From: Bradyrhizobium zhengyangense
GTDB taxonomy: Bacteria; Pseudomonadota; Alphaproteobacteria; Rhizobiales; Xanthobacteraceae
NCBI RefSeq assembly: GCF_022012435.1
Contig: NZ_JAKLUA010000015.1
Span: forward strand, 117,043 to 181,042
Reading direction: 5' to 3'
DNA: 64,000 nt
Positions 34,401 through 42,334 of this stretch are shown piece by piece; the stretch's first letter is position 1; the number at the start of each line of letters is the position of its first letter. Both the position numbers and the translations under genes were made by a program. The notes below the pieces were generated by a model, which was given only the letters and a program-made list of their open reading frames with translations, had not been told where the DNA came from and made no database searches.

Positions 34401-34664
34401 ATGGGCATCATCTGGACGATCATCATCGGTTTCATCGCAGGAGTCATCGCGAAATTCATCATGCCCGGCGGCAACGAGCCGACTGGTTTCGTTCTGACCA
34501 CGATCCTTGGAATCGTGGGAGCGTTCGTGGCGACCTATCTCGGTCAGGGGCTCGGCTGGTATCGGCCTGGCGAAGGAGCGGGGCTGGTCGGCGCCGTCAT
34601 CGGCGCGATCATCGTACTGTTCGTCTATGGGCTGATGGCGGGCAGGAGCGGCCGGGCTATCTAG
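34401..34664 (+). CDS. GlsB/YeaQ/YmgE family stress-response membrane protein
   Basis: 87 residues with three membrane helices: MGIIWTIIIGFIAGVIAKFI, then FVLTTILGIVGAFVATYLGQ and GAVIGAIIVLFVYGLM. The G.IAK.IMPG and GIVGA..A..LG motifs are diagnostic of the transglycosylase-associated (PF04226) family. A small inner-membrane protein induced by stress in many bacteria. It follows yidB-like by 23 bp, likely co-transcribed. Confidence 0.93.
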   Translation: MGIIWTIIIGFIAGVIAKFIMPGGNEPTGFVLTTILGIVGAFVATYLGQGLGWYRPGEGAGLVGAVIGAIIVLFVYGLMAGRSGRAI

Positions 34665-34722
34665 ACCGACCAAGCAGCAGGAGCCGCGGCGGATCGAAGC
34701 GCAGCGGCTCTTCGAAACCAAA

Positions 34723-35642
34723 TCAAAGGTCTTCTCGCAGTCCCTTGAAGAACGGATGCCGGACCTTTCCTTCGGCGGACTTGGCCCTGTACTCGACCTC
34801 GGCCAACAGCCTCGGCTCGACCCAGATGCCCTTGTGTGCGATCCGCTTCGCGTAGGGTTGGGTCTTCCGGATCAGCGGCTTCAGACGCTTCTGCAACTCG
34901 GCAGCCGAAACCTTGTCGAAGCCGTGATCGACCTTGCCTGCGTAGACGAGGTCGTCGCCCTTTCGCCGTCCGAGGTATATGCCGTCCCATTTCCCCTCGT
35001 CGAGCGCGAAGCCGGCGATCGTCAGGGTCTCCCGCTGCGCGCAGGTCTTCTTCACCCAGTTGTTGCCGCGGCCGCTGGCGTATGCGCTGTCGCGTACCTT
35101 CGAAACGATGCCCTCGAGCCCGATCTTGCAGGCATGTGCGAATATGTCGGCACCTTCAAGCTCGAAGCTTTCGCTGAACTGGATCTCGGTGCCGTCGATG
35201 ATCTTCTTGAGTTCGGTCTTGCGCTGGAAGAGCGGCAGCTTCCGGAGGTCGCGGCCGTTCACGTACAGAGATCGAAGGCGACCAGTACGATGCTGGTCGA
35301 CTTGCCTTTCAGTTCGTTCTGAAGGACCGAGAAGTCCGTCGTGCCGTCCGCGGCGGGGACCACGATTTCACCGTCCACGATCGCCGACCCCGCCTTGATG
35401 TGCCAGGCGTCGTCGGCGACCTTCTTGAAGCGGTTGGTCCAGTCGTGGCCGCGGCGGGTGAATACCCTCACGGCTTCGTTCGCCAGCTGGACCTGGACCC
35501 GGTAGCCATCGAACTTGATTTCGTGAATCCATCGCGCCCCGGACGGCACCTTCTCGATCGATGATGCCAAGGCCGGTTCTACGAAGCCGGGGAACGGCGC
35601 CTTCACGCCGACCGCCGCCGGTTTACGTCGCTGAAACGCCAC
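34723..35642 (-). pseudogene. Second LigD-type ATP-dependent DNA ligase, split by a frameshift
   Basis: The first part (35642-35259) has the adenylation motif EIKFDGYRVQVQLA, VFTRRGHDWTNRF and VDGEIVVPA. It ends at VLVAFDLCT where one base is missing. The second part (from about 35262) continues VNGRDLRKLPLFQRKTELKK through EGIVSKVRDSAYASGRGNNW, then the OB-fold with WVEPRLLAEVEYRAKSAEGK. Two separate polypeptides might be made, since an ATG (MNGRDLRK) starts the second, but a split adenylation domain is unlikely to work. Could be a sequence error; if so this is a second functional ligase. Confidence 0.85.
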
Positions 35643-35698
35643 GCAACGAACTCCAACGCAACTGGTGGACTCAAGCCGGGACGGCAGGATTCGTTTCA

Positions 35699-35723
35699 GG
35701 AACCCCCGAATCCTTGCAGCGTT
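35699..35723 (+). promoter_or_regulatory. EcfG-type promoter for the 60-codon Lys-rich gene
   Basis: GGAAC (35699-35703), 16 bases, CGTT (35720-35723): an exact match. The ATG at 35756 is 33 bp downstream. Confidence 0.75.
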
Positions 35724-35755
35724 GCATCGCCGTCAGTTCGAAAGAGGAGGAGCCA

Positions 35756-35938
35756 ATGGCGGCAGCGAAGAAGACAGCGCGTGGACGCAAGCAGGACCGG
35801 GCGCGCGTCGCCAAGGGACAGGACTAGGAAGTCCGCTACGAAGCGAAGAAGACCGGCCGCTCGGCATCGGCCGTGAAGAAGGCTGTCAAGAAGGTCGGCA
35901 ATAGCCGCAAGCGGGTCGAGAAGCGCTTGGGACGCTGA
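35756..35938 (+). pseudogene. DUF3606-like small Lys-rich protein with an internal TAG
   Basis: AGAGGAGGAG ribosome-binding site and ATG at 35756 give MAAAKKTARGRKQDRARVAK then GQD, TAG, EVRYEAKKTGRSASAVKKAV and KKVGNSRKRVEKRLGR before the true stop at 35936. The family normally reads GQDYEVRYEAKKTG, so the TAG replaces a TAC/TAT Tyr codon. The rest of the frame is undamaged, and the promoter is a perfect EcfG match, which suggests a very recent nonsense change or an error. DUF3606-like proteins are small basic stress proteins. Confidence 0.8.
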
Positions 35939-36095
35939 ACCAGCGGCCAGTCTTCGCCGGTTTCTGCCAAACGTCGACACTCCGCCGGAAGACGAGCATA
36001 CTTTTAGAGACCTTGTGTTGGCCGTCCTTATCGGTCAGCATGGGGAATATTTGTTGATCTTCTCGGTTTCACCCGGCCAATTTCAAGAGGGTGTC

Positions 36096-36914
36096 ATGAC
36101 AGTTCACGATCATTGGCAGATGGATGCCAGCGCTCCCGAATTGTATGAACGGTATCTCGTCCCCGCCATCACGTCGGTCTGGGCTGATGATCTACTCGAT
36201 CGCATCGAGCCTGCGAAGGGCGAAAGCGTACTGGACGTGGCGTGCGGGACCGGTGTCGTGGCGCGACGGCTGGCCGAGCGCGGCCACGTCGGAAGGCTGG
36301 TCGGCATAGACCTCAACGGGGCTATGCTGGCCGTGGCCCGGGCGAAATCCAGCGACGTGGAGTGGACCGAGGGCAGCGCGCTGGATTTGCCCTTCTCAAC
36401 GCGCAGCTTCGATCTCGTGCTCTGCCAACTCGGGCTGCAATTCTTCCCCGACCGACCGCAGGCTCTTAGAGAGATGGCCCGGGTCCTCAGACCAACAGGA
36501 CGTCTCGGGCTGAGCGTTTACAGCGCAATCGAGCACACTCCGGCCGCGAACGCTTTCGTGCAGGCGCTGGATGGGTTTCTCGGGCCAGAGTCCTCGCGGA
36601 CCAAACGTGCCGAGCATCTTACGTGCAACGCCGACGAGGTGGGCAATTGGGTGCGCCAGGCGGGCTTCGACCGTGTGGGTGTCGAGACCGTGACCAAGCA
36701 GATCGGCTTTCCATCGGCGCTCGACTACGTTCGCTTCCAGCTCACGGCGACCCCGATGGCCGCACTGTTGACGAGAGAGGACGACGCCGGACGTGAGCGC
36801 ACGATCACGACTATCGCCGACGACGTGGCGGCCCGTCTGGATCGCTCGATGCTCGCGAACGGCAGGCTGACGTTTCCACAGGAGTCCTTCGTGGTTGTCG
36901 CATCGCTGCGCTGA
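36096..36914 (+). CDS. Class I SAM-dependent methyltransferase
   Basis: 272 residues from MTVHDHWQMDASAPELYERY (longer frame upstream not needed). Motif I VLDVACGTGVVARRLAERGH binds S-adenosylmethionine. LVGIDLNGAMLAVARAK is motif II, FSTRSFDLVLCQLGLQFFPD motif IV, and LREMARVLRPTGRLGLSVYS motif V. It resembles UbiE/MenG-like small-molecule methylases; substrate not predictable. It sits between the broken Lys-rich gene and another methyltransferase, same direction. Confidence 0.92.
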   Translation: MTVHDHWQMDASAPELYERYLVPAITSVWADDLLDRIEPAKGESVLDVACGTGVVARRLAERGHVGRLVGIDLNGAMLAVARAKSSDVEWTEGSALDLPFSTRSFDLVLCQLGLQFFPDRPQALREMARVLRPTGRLGLSVYSAIEHTPAANAFVQALDGFLGPESSRTKRAEHLTCNADEVGNWVRQAGFDRVGVETVTKQIGFPSALDYVRFQLTATPMAALLTREDDAGRERTITTIADDVAARLDRSMLANGRLTFPQESFVVVASLR

Positions 36915-37005
36915 CCGTCCATTTCGTTCGTCCGGGTCTGCTCGTGGCAGCCGAGCCCTGACAGCGTGCTGAAATTGGAAACGTCGATCGCAGGAGCTTC
37001 CGTAC

Positions 37006-37794
37006 ATGAATGAGCGTTCGAAGGAATCCGAGACACCGATTCATGACCGAGCGTTGCTGCTGCACGGCGCGAAGCGCAACCAGCTGTTGACCTTGGACGA
37101 GGTCCGTCGATACGGTAGCGACAGCTTCTCCGATCCCGACTTCGTCCGGCTGTACGGCATGAAGCCGGCCGAGTGGTACGCGCGCGGAGTGCGTTTGCTC
37201 GGCCGGACCGCCGTCGAGTGCACCCGAGATGCCGTTGCCGACCGCATCGGGCAGGACGTCGCGGCCGTCGCGGCGTCGCTTCCGGCACCGGGCCGGTGGG
37301 TCGTCGTCGATCCTTTCGCAGGCTCTTGCAATACCTTGTACTGGATATTGCGGCACGTGCCGCGATCGCGCGGGATCGCCTTCGAGTTCGACCCTCAGGT
37401 CTTTCAGCTGACCAAGCAAAACCTCGCGGCCCTCGATCGGGCCATCGATCTGAAGTGCGGCGATTACAGCGTCATGCTGGGTCAACTCCATACCGCGCCC
37501 GATGAGGCCATGATCGTCTTCGTGGCGCCGCCTTGGGGCACTGCGCTGAATGAGATGGAAGGCCTCGATCTGCGCCGGACAGAACCTCCCATAACCAAGA
37601 TCATCGCGGAGTTCGGCGACGCCTTTGCCGCTAGGCGGATCCTTTTCGCCGTTCAGGTGTACGAGAAGTTGGATAAGGAGTCTCTGGCCGAGCTTCAAGG
37701 AAAGCTCGATTGGTCCGACCTGAAGATCTACGATTTCAATGCTGCCGGCAGAAATCACGGCGTTCTTTTGGGCACGCGAGGATGGACGCCCTGA
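37006..37794 (+). CDS. TGS1-like methyltransferase
   Basis: 262 residues. LLTLDEVRRYGSDSFSDPDF opens the protein. The cofactor motif VVVDPFAGSCNTLYWILRHV is followed by GIAFEFDPQVFQLTKQNLAA and the catalytic-loop motif VFVAPPWGTALNEMEGLDLR. PPWG.. with a following (T/R)EPPI is the pattern of trimethylguanosine synthase-type RNA cap or snRNA methylases; bacterial members are rare and uncharacterised. Acts on an unknown, possibly nucleic-acid, substrate. Converges on the broken exonuclease gene. Confidence 0.75.
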   Translation: MNERSKESETPIHDRALLLHGAKRNQLLTLDEVRRYGSDSFSDPDFVRLYGMKPAEWYARGVRLLGRTAVECTRDAVADRIGQDVAAVAASLPAPGRWVVVDPFAGSCNTLYWILRHVPRSRGIAFEFDPQVFQLTKQNLAALDRAIDLKCGDYSVMLGQLHTAPDEAMIVFVAPPWGTALNEMEGLDLRRTEPPITKIIAEFGDAFAARRILFAVQVYEKLDKESLAELQGKLDWSDLKIYDFNAAGRNHGVLLGTRGWTP

Positions 37795-37805
37795 AGGATT
37801 TATCG

Positions 37806-38702
37806 CTATGCCCGGCAGGAAAACCGGGTGAATGCGGTCAGCCGCTGTACGCTTGGCTCGACCTCGCGCATGTAGATCTCGGCTCGCAGGAAGGCGATCT
37901 CGTCGTCCAGACCGCTCTCGTTGACATCTATGAACCAGGACTTGGGTCTGCCGTCGCTGCCGTCGTTCCAGCGATAGCCGCGCCGCTTCAGCGAGTCCTT
38001 GAGCTCGAACGCGGTCTGCTCCGCCCAGACCCGCAGCGTCGGCCTGCGGGCGGTCTCGAGCAGAAGCGCGAGCGCCGGCGCACCGGTCGTCGGCAGTACG
38101 AAGTCCAGGACTCCAGCAGTGCGTGGCAGTCATCGACGGCGCGGTGCGCCTGGTGGAAGAAGCCGGTCCCGTTCAGCAGATCGCCGAGTTGCGCGCCTGC
38201 GAAGCCGTGCTCACGCCAGTCGATTTCGGTCGCGCTGCAGCCCCAGGCCTTCTGCTCGAAGACCGGCCAATAGCGCTCCGCGAACTTCCGGTCGAAACCA
38301 CTGTTATGCGCGATCGTGATGACCGCGTCGTCGACGAACGCGGAGACGGCAGCGTCGTCGATCCGCTGGCCGGCGACCATCTCGTCGGTGATGCCAGTAA
38401 TCGCGGTTATCTCGGGTGGGATGGGGGCGGAAGGTTCGTTGAAGGCGGCGAACGTGTCCCTGACGCCGACAATCCTCCCCTCCGCCGTGTAGTCGAATTT
38501 AACCATGCCGAGCTCGATGAATCTCGTCCTTACGATGATCGAGGCCGGTCGTCTCTGTGTCGAGCAGGATGCCGGTCCTGGTTTCCTGCCCCGCTGGCCG
38601 GGACAACGGTATGCGCGGGACCAGGCGGCGCAGCACCCGATAGTCCGACGATCGGCTGAGTGCCTCGGCCAAGGCCGCGAGATCGGTCGTGTGTTGAAGC
38701 AT
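37806..38702 (-). pseudogene. DnaQ-like 3'-5' exonuclease with two frameshifts
   Basis: From MLQHTTDLAALAEALSRSSD the first block reaches the exonuclease motif ExoI GILLDTETTGLDHRKDEI. The frame then shifts to IELGMVKFDYTAEGRIVGVR, ITGITDEMVAGQRIDD and IAHNSGFDRKFAERYWPVFE (ExoII), and AHRAVDDCHALLE (ExoIII). It shifts again to the C-terminal block TLRVWAEQTAFELKDSLKRR, GYRWNDGSDGRPKSWF and a stop at 37806. The intact form would be a DEDDh exonuclease. Two lesions suggest inactivation unless they are errors. Confidence 0.85.
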
Positions 38703-38950
38703 CGATTCTCAAGGGATAGCGCTGTTCGCTTACCGGTGTGGCACAATACGGGCCCGCGAGGTATCCGAGATTCAAGCGATTCACGGCGTTTTCAGGAGCG
38801 TAGATGTTGTTCGGCCGGATTGCAGGCGCAGCAGCATCGGCTGAGCGGCTCGGCAGCGGGGCGGAGTTCGGACCGTCTCCCAGGGTTGGGAACACGGGCC
38901 GGCCCTCCTGCGTAGCGTCGTTGTTCACGACAGGCTGAGCGAGCAGCTCA

Positions 38951-39559
38951 ATGGCGAGAAAACTGAAAACCTACGTCACGTCGCTGGGCTTCTACGACCA
39001 GGCGGTCGCGGCGCCATCGATGAAGGCGGCGCTGGAGGCCTGGGGCGCCAGCAGCAACCTCTTCCATCAAGGCGCCGCGCGTGAAACGGACGACCCCGAC
39101 ATCGTCGCCGTCACGATGGCGAAGCCGGGCGTGGTGCTGCGGCGTCCGGTCGGCTCGACCGGCGGTTTCACCGAGCACGCCGAGCTGCCGACCGACCTGG
39201 CGGAAGAGGAAGGCGCCAGACGTCCCAAGCGGCGTCAGGCCAAGCCTGCGAAGCGCCCGGCCAAGATCGACGACAAGGCCGCGCGCAAAGCCGCGCAGGA
39301 TTTCGAGAAGGAGCAGCGCCGACAGGACGCCGAGCGACGCAAGGAGGAAGCCGCTCGCGAGAGGGACCGCGCCCGCCGCGACAAGGCTGTCGCCCAGGCG
39401 CAAGCCGATATCGAGAAGGCCAAGCGGGCGCACGACGCGAGAGTAGCTGATATCGAAGCCGAGCGGGCCACGCTCGACGAGCGCGCTCAGGCCGAGGACA
39501 CGCGCTGGGAGCGGGAGCGCGAGAAGCTGCAGGCGGCTCTCCGTCGGGCGCGAGACTAG
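38951..39559 (+). CDS. Coiled-coil protein with TolA-like charged region
   Basis: 202 residues. The N-terminal globular part MARKLKTYVTSLGFYDQAVA, LEAWGASSNLFHQGAA is conserved in rhizobia. From residue 90 on it is a long Lys/Glu/Arg/Ala helix (AARKAAQDFEKEQRRQDAER and following) predicted as coiled coil. Often annotated as cell envelope or TolA-like, but it has no membrane segment, so it is cytoplasmic. Function unknown. Confidence 0.75.
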   Translation: MARKLKTYVTSLGFYDQAVAAPSMKAALEAWGASSNLFHQGAARETDDPDIVAVTMAKPGVVLRRPVGSTGGFTEHAELPTDLAEEEGARRPKRRQAKPAKRPAKIDDKAARKAAQDFEKEQRRQDAERRKEEAARERDRARRDKAVAQAQADIEKAKRAHDARVADIEAERATLDERAQAEDTRWEREREKLQAALRRARD

Positions 39560-39578
39560 GACGCGCTGGAGCCGAGGC

Positions 39579-39737
39579 TCAGAACGGCTCGGCTCCGAGG
39601 CTGAGTCCGAAGGCCATGGCCGCCAACAATGACAGCAGCAGGCCGGCGCCGCAGAAGATCGCGACGATCTTCAGCTCCTCGGTATCGACTTCCGCGCGGG
39701 TCGCTTGTGAGAGCGCTCTGGCCAAGGTGACAAACAT
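39579..39737 (-). CDS. Small membrane protein (52 aa)
   Basis: ATG at 39737 with GGAG 7 bp upstream. MFVTLARALSQATRAEVDTE then a membrane helix, LKIVAIFCGAGLLLSLLAAM. One helix with an N-terminal cytoplasmic amphipathic segment. Function unknown; conserved style in Bradyrhizobium. Confidence 0.65.
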   Translation of the reverse strand: MFVTLARALSQATRAEVDTEELKIVAIFCGAGLLLSLLAAMAFGLSLGAEPF

Positions 39738-39883
39738 CGGTCTTCTCCGAAGAACGGGAGAGGACACCGTAGCTGGACGGGGCGTGGCGCCGTGTGAACT
39801 GGGTCTCACATGCTGCGCGATTTGAGCTCGCGGATGTGGCGCAGACGGCGAGCAACTGCAGTGAGCAGCGGTCGTTATCTCCC

Positions 39884-40048
39884 ATGGAGAATGAGAGAGC
39901 CAAATTGCTGGCGCAGGCCGAACGGTGCCGGAGGCTTGTTGCCTCGATCACGGATCCGGACACGGTCGAGCGTCTCACTGATCTCGCCGAGGAATGCGAG
40001 AGGCGCGCGGCCGAGATCACCTCCCAAGGCGAAGAGGGCGATCGGTGA
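39884..40048 (+). CDS. Small helical protein (54 aa)
   Basis: MENERAKLLAQAERCRRLVA with SITDPDTVERLTDLAEECER and RAAEITSQGEEGDR. It belongs to the very common rhizobial pattern of AERCR.L......D....L..LA.ECE..A. Probably a helical hairpin. A GGAG-like purine stretch precedes the ATG. Related small proteins are at 12553 and 16998. Confidence 0.7.
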   Translation: MENERAKLLAQAERCRRLVASITDPDTVERLTDLAEECERRAAEITSQGEEGDR

Positions 40049-40064
40049 GGTTTTGCTCGAGGAT

Positions 40065-40265
40065 CTATCGGGCCTCGCCAGAGCCCGAGAACAGCACCGT
40101 CGGAGGCGTCGCCCGCGGTGGGATCGACCTTCCGCCCGAGGCTCCGGCTCTGCTCTTGAGATCGTATCGCTGAGCCAGGTCGAGCAGCCGTCGCCTGGTG
40201 AACGGGTCCGCATTCTCGGCCAGATCGCGCGCCCGCTGCGCGAAGCTCCTGTAGAACTCTTCCAC
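40065..40265 (-). CDS. Small hypothetical protein (66 aa)
   Basis: MEEFYRSFAQRARDLAENAD followed by PFTRRRLLDLAQRYDLKSRA. The helical start matches the same broad class of small rhizobial proteins (A.RAR.LA..AD...R..LLDLA..YD). The C-terminal half is less ordered. Converges with the 54-aa gene. Confidence 0.6.
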   Translation of the reverse strand: MEEFYRSFAQRARDLAENADPFTRRRLLDLAQRYDLKSRAGASGGRSIPPRATPPTVLFSGSGEAR

Positions 40266-40415
40266 GACGCCACCCCCCGCAACTCACTGAAAGCCGAATT
40301 TCAACGCGGGGTGGCCGTCGCGTCAAGAGATCTGACGCTGTCGGATAGCTTCCTGCGATCCACTTGCGCTCTCCGCACGTCGGGAACTAAGCTACCTGAG
40401 GCAGGGGCAAATCCA

Positions 40416-40598
40416 ATGGCGGTACTCTACCCGATCCGGAAGGCGTGCCCGGGGTGCGGCAAGCCGATGAAGGCTGTGCCCGACGAAGCTCGGGAGGGGC
40501 GACTGCGCTACGTCTGCACCAGCTGCGACGACGACCCGCTGCACGACCCGGCGGCCCTCAAATGGGCTGACAGTCCTCTTCGCCCGCCCGCGAAATGA
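40416..40598 (+). CDS. Small zinc-ribbon protein (60 aa)
   Basis: MAVLYPIRKACPGCGKPMKA followed by RYVCTSCDDDPLHDPAALKW. Two CxxC pairs about 20 residues apart form a zinc ribbon. The domain is common in small rhizobial proteins of unknown role; DNA or protein binding is possible. Confidence 0.7.
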   Translation: MAVLYPIRKACPGCGKPMKAVPDEAREGRLRYVCTSCDDDPLHDPAALKWADSPLRPPAK

Positions 40599-40782
40599 GC
40601 GGCGTTGGAGTAACTTCGCGTTCGAACAAACCTGGCGCTTGCTGCCGATGTAGGTAACAATTTGGGACGAGCGTCTGTTTTGCCGTTGACCTGTCGCAAC
40701 GATCCGACTTGTTCGTGTCGGAGGGGCCCTTAGGTAATCAACCGCAATTTCGCACGGGCGGATCCGGGAGCATGGTGATGTC

Positions 40783-40992
40783 ATGCAGCGCCAGATCATC
40801 TATAGGTGTTCGCGCACCGGCATGAACGTGCAGCATCAGCTCGACGATGCAGCCCTGCAGCGCCCCGCCGAAAACATCCGCGTTTCGGTGCGGTGCCCGG
40901 CCTGCGCCTCGCTGCATTTCGTGAACGCCGTGACCGGCAAGCTGCTCGGCGATCGGAGCGGACCGCCGCCGCACGTGCGGCATTCGGCCTGA
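40783..40992 (+). CDS. Small Cys-containing protein (69 aa)
   Basis: MQRQIIYRCSRTGMNVQHQL then VRCPACASLHFVNAVTGKLL. Cys-x2-Cys plus an upstream Cys suggest a rudimentary metal knuckle. The layout (YRC..TG..VQ, CP.C...H.V...TG..L) recurs in small Bradyrhizobium proteins. Function unknown. Confidence 0.65.
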   Translation: MQRQIIYRCSRTGMNVQHQLDDAALQRPAENIRVSVRCPACASLHFVNAVTGKLLGDRSGPPPHVRHSA

Positions 40993-41062
40993 AGGCCGCA
41001 TCCGGACCCGCTCAAGGTCGCCCGATCAGTACGCCCTGGCGCCGCGACCGGCGGAAGCGGTA

Positions 41063-41587
41063 TCAGTGGCTTGAAAGAGGTCCGCGCGTTCGATCAAGTT
41101 CCCGCTGGAGCATTGCCCCGACCGCATCTGCGGCAAAATCTATGTAGGGTAGGTCGAAGCGCTGGTCGTCGCTCGGCTCACCATAACCCATGACGAAAGT
41201 GCCGATAGCTGCTTCCGCTCGACCATAAACGGGGCGCGAGCGCAACGATCTTATGCCGTGCGAAAGGCACGTCGCGATGAAGAGGTCGCTGAACCGGCTT
41301 TCCTTCTCCAAGTCGTGAACGGTGATGATTTGATTCCCCTGCATCGCGGCCGTGCAGCAGCCGATGTAAGGTGGTCCCATTGGGAGTTCCTTGATGGCCT
41401 GCTGAAACGTCGGCGGCAGATTGGGAAAGACGGATCGCTCCAACTTGGTATGATCGGCACTTGCAATGCAGACGCCCGCTCTGCATCCAGGCACCAATGC
41501 CTCCACTCGGCCGCACAAGGTGGCAATCTGCGAGTCGAGCGGATCAGTCATATCTGAAGAAGAATTCTTTGGCATCGGTCGATCCAC
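41063..41587 (-). CDS. GAF-domain protein (174 aa)
   Basis: GTG at 41587 with GGGGTA ahead gives MDRPMPKNSSSDMTDPLDSQ; an internal ATG at 41551 is an alternative. The single GAF domain has VEALVPGCRAGVCIASADHT, PMGPPYIGCCTAAMQGNQII and FSDLFIATCLSHGIRSLRSR. It has no kinase, cyclase or HTH partner, so it is a free-standing sensor or a protein that interacts with one. GAF domains bind cyclic nucleotides, haem or small ligands; the ligand is unknown. Confidence 0.82.
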   Translation of the reverse strand: MDRPMPKNSSSDMTDPLDSQIATLCGRVEALVPGCRAGVCIASADHTKLERSVFPNLPPTFQQAIKELPMGPPYIGCCTAAMQGNQIITVHDLEKESRFSDLFIATCLSHGIRSLRSRPVYGRAEAAIGTFVMGYGEPSDDQRFDLPYIDFAADAVGAMLQRELDRTRGPLSSH

Positions 41588-41870
41588 TACCCCAGCTTAT
41601 GCGGATAGGTCGGTCAGCGGTATGCTTTCTCCGCATGGACGCTCTCGTCATCAATCTAGGAACTCGCAAAGCCTTTCTTGGTTCAGGCGGCCTCGAAGTC
41701 GGGGTCAATAGCCAGCCGGTGGCCAGCCTAAGGTCCTAGCGTAAGTTGCAGCATCACGACGCAAGCGCGGGCGAGGAGGCAGGAAAGAGCTCCAAGGGTC
41801 CAATCCGGCCGAGAGCTCCGCGAGACCAAGCGTCGATGCATTCCAGCGTCTTTCTCACCAGCGGGCCTCT

Positions 41871-41945
41871 TCAATCGTCGTCGGCGGCCACGCCGTCGTC
41901 GGAGAAAATGAACGGCAGAGCGACGTAGTAGGTCACGTCAGTCAT
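41871..41945 (-). pseudogene. Truncated small gene (24-codon frame)
   Basis: ATG at 41945, overlapping the stop of the 76-aa gene, gives MTDVTYYVALPFIFSDDGVA then ADDD and a stop. The beginning resembles a rhizobial family of about 80 residues (TYYV.LPF..SDDG.A.GEA.EC...), so this is probably its N-terminal remnant. Confidence 0.45.
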
Positions 41946-42168
41946 CTGGCTCACTCCAATGCGCGCGTGCCCCTGGAAGTCGTCCCCGGGCGTAACCTGT
42001 CGAGACCTTCTTCCTGAGTTTGTCCAGTTGGGCCTCGAGAAAACCGTTGGCCACGAGCAGCGCCTTCACCGCGTCCCGGGCGTCCCCGCCGCAGGCTGCG
42101 ATCGCCTGATGGGCGGCGAGCTCGAGATCGCCCTCGGCGGGCGCGGCAGGTTCTGGTGCTGCGGGCAT
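41938..42168 (-). CDS. Hypothetical protein (76 aa)
   Basis: MPAAPEPAAPAEGDLELAAH, QAIAACGGDARDAVKALLVA and NGFLEAQLDKLRKKVSTGYA. This has the helical ACGGDARDAVKALLVAN.FLE..L.. pattern of small rhizobial proteins, with an Ala/Pro leader and a basic end. It is divergent from ku. Function unknown. Confidence 0.6.
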   Translation of the reverse strand: MPAAPEPAAPAEGDLELAAHQAIAACGGDARDAVKALLVANGFLEAQLDKLRKKVSTGYARGRLPGARAHWSEPDD

Positions 42169-42334
42169 GGCTCATGTTCTTTATTTGTTCCGAGGGAGTC
42201 AATGCCTCTCCATCGGATTCGGCTGGCACCAGCCGGCCGAGCGAATGAATCTTCCTCGGTGACGAGGGGCCTGTCGGAACCGGCCCCGCTCGTTCGTCTT
42301 GAATCCAAGCCATCCCAACCGGAGTTCTGCGTAC

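Noticed and set aside
38530..38928. Minus-strand frame of 132 codons upstream of the exonuclease gene
   Set aside because: The first 75 residues look somewhat protein-like, but it overlaps the recognised exonuclease frame, ends in shadow-like sequence and has no homology pattern.
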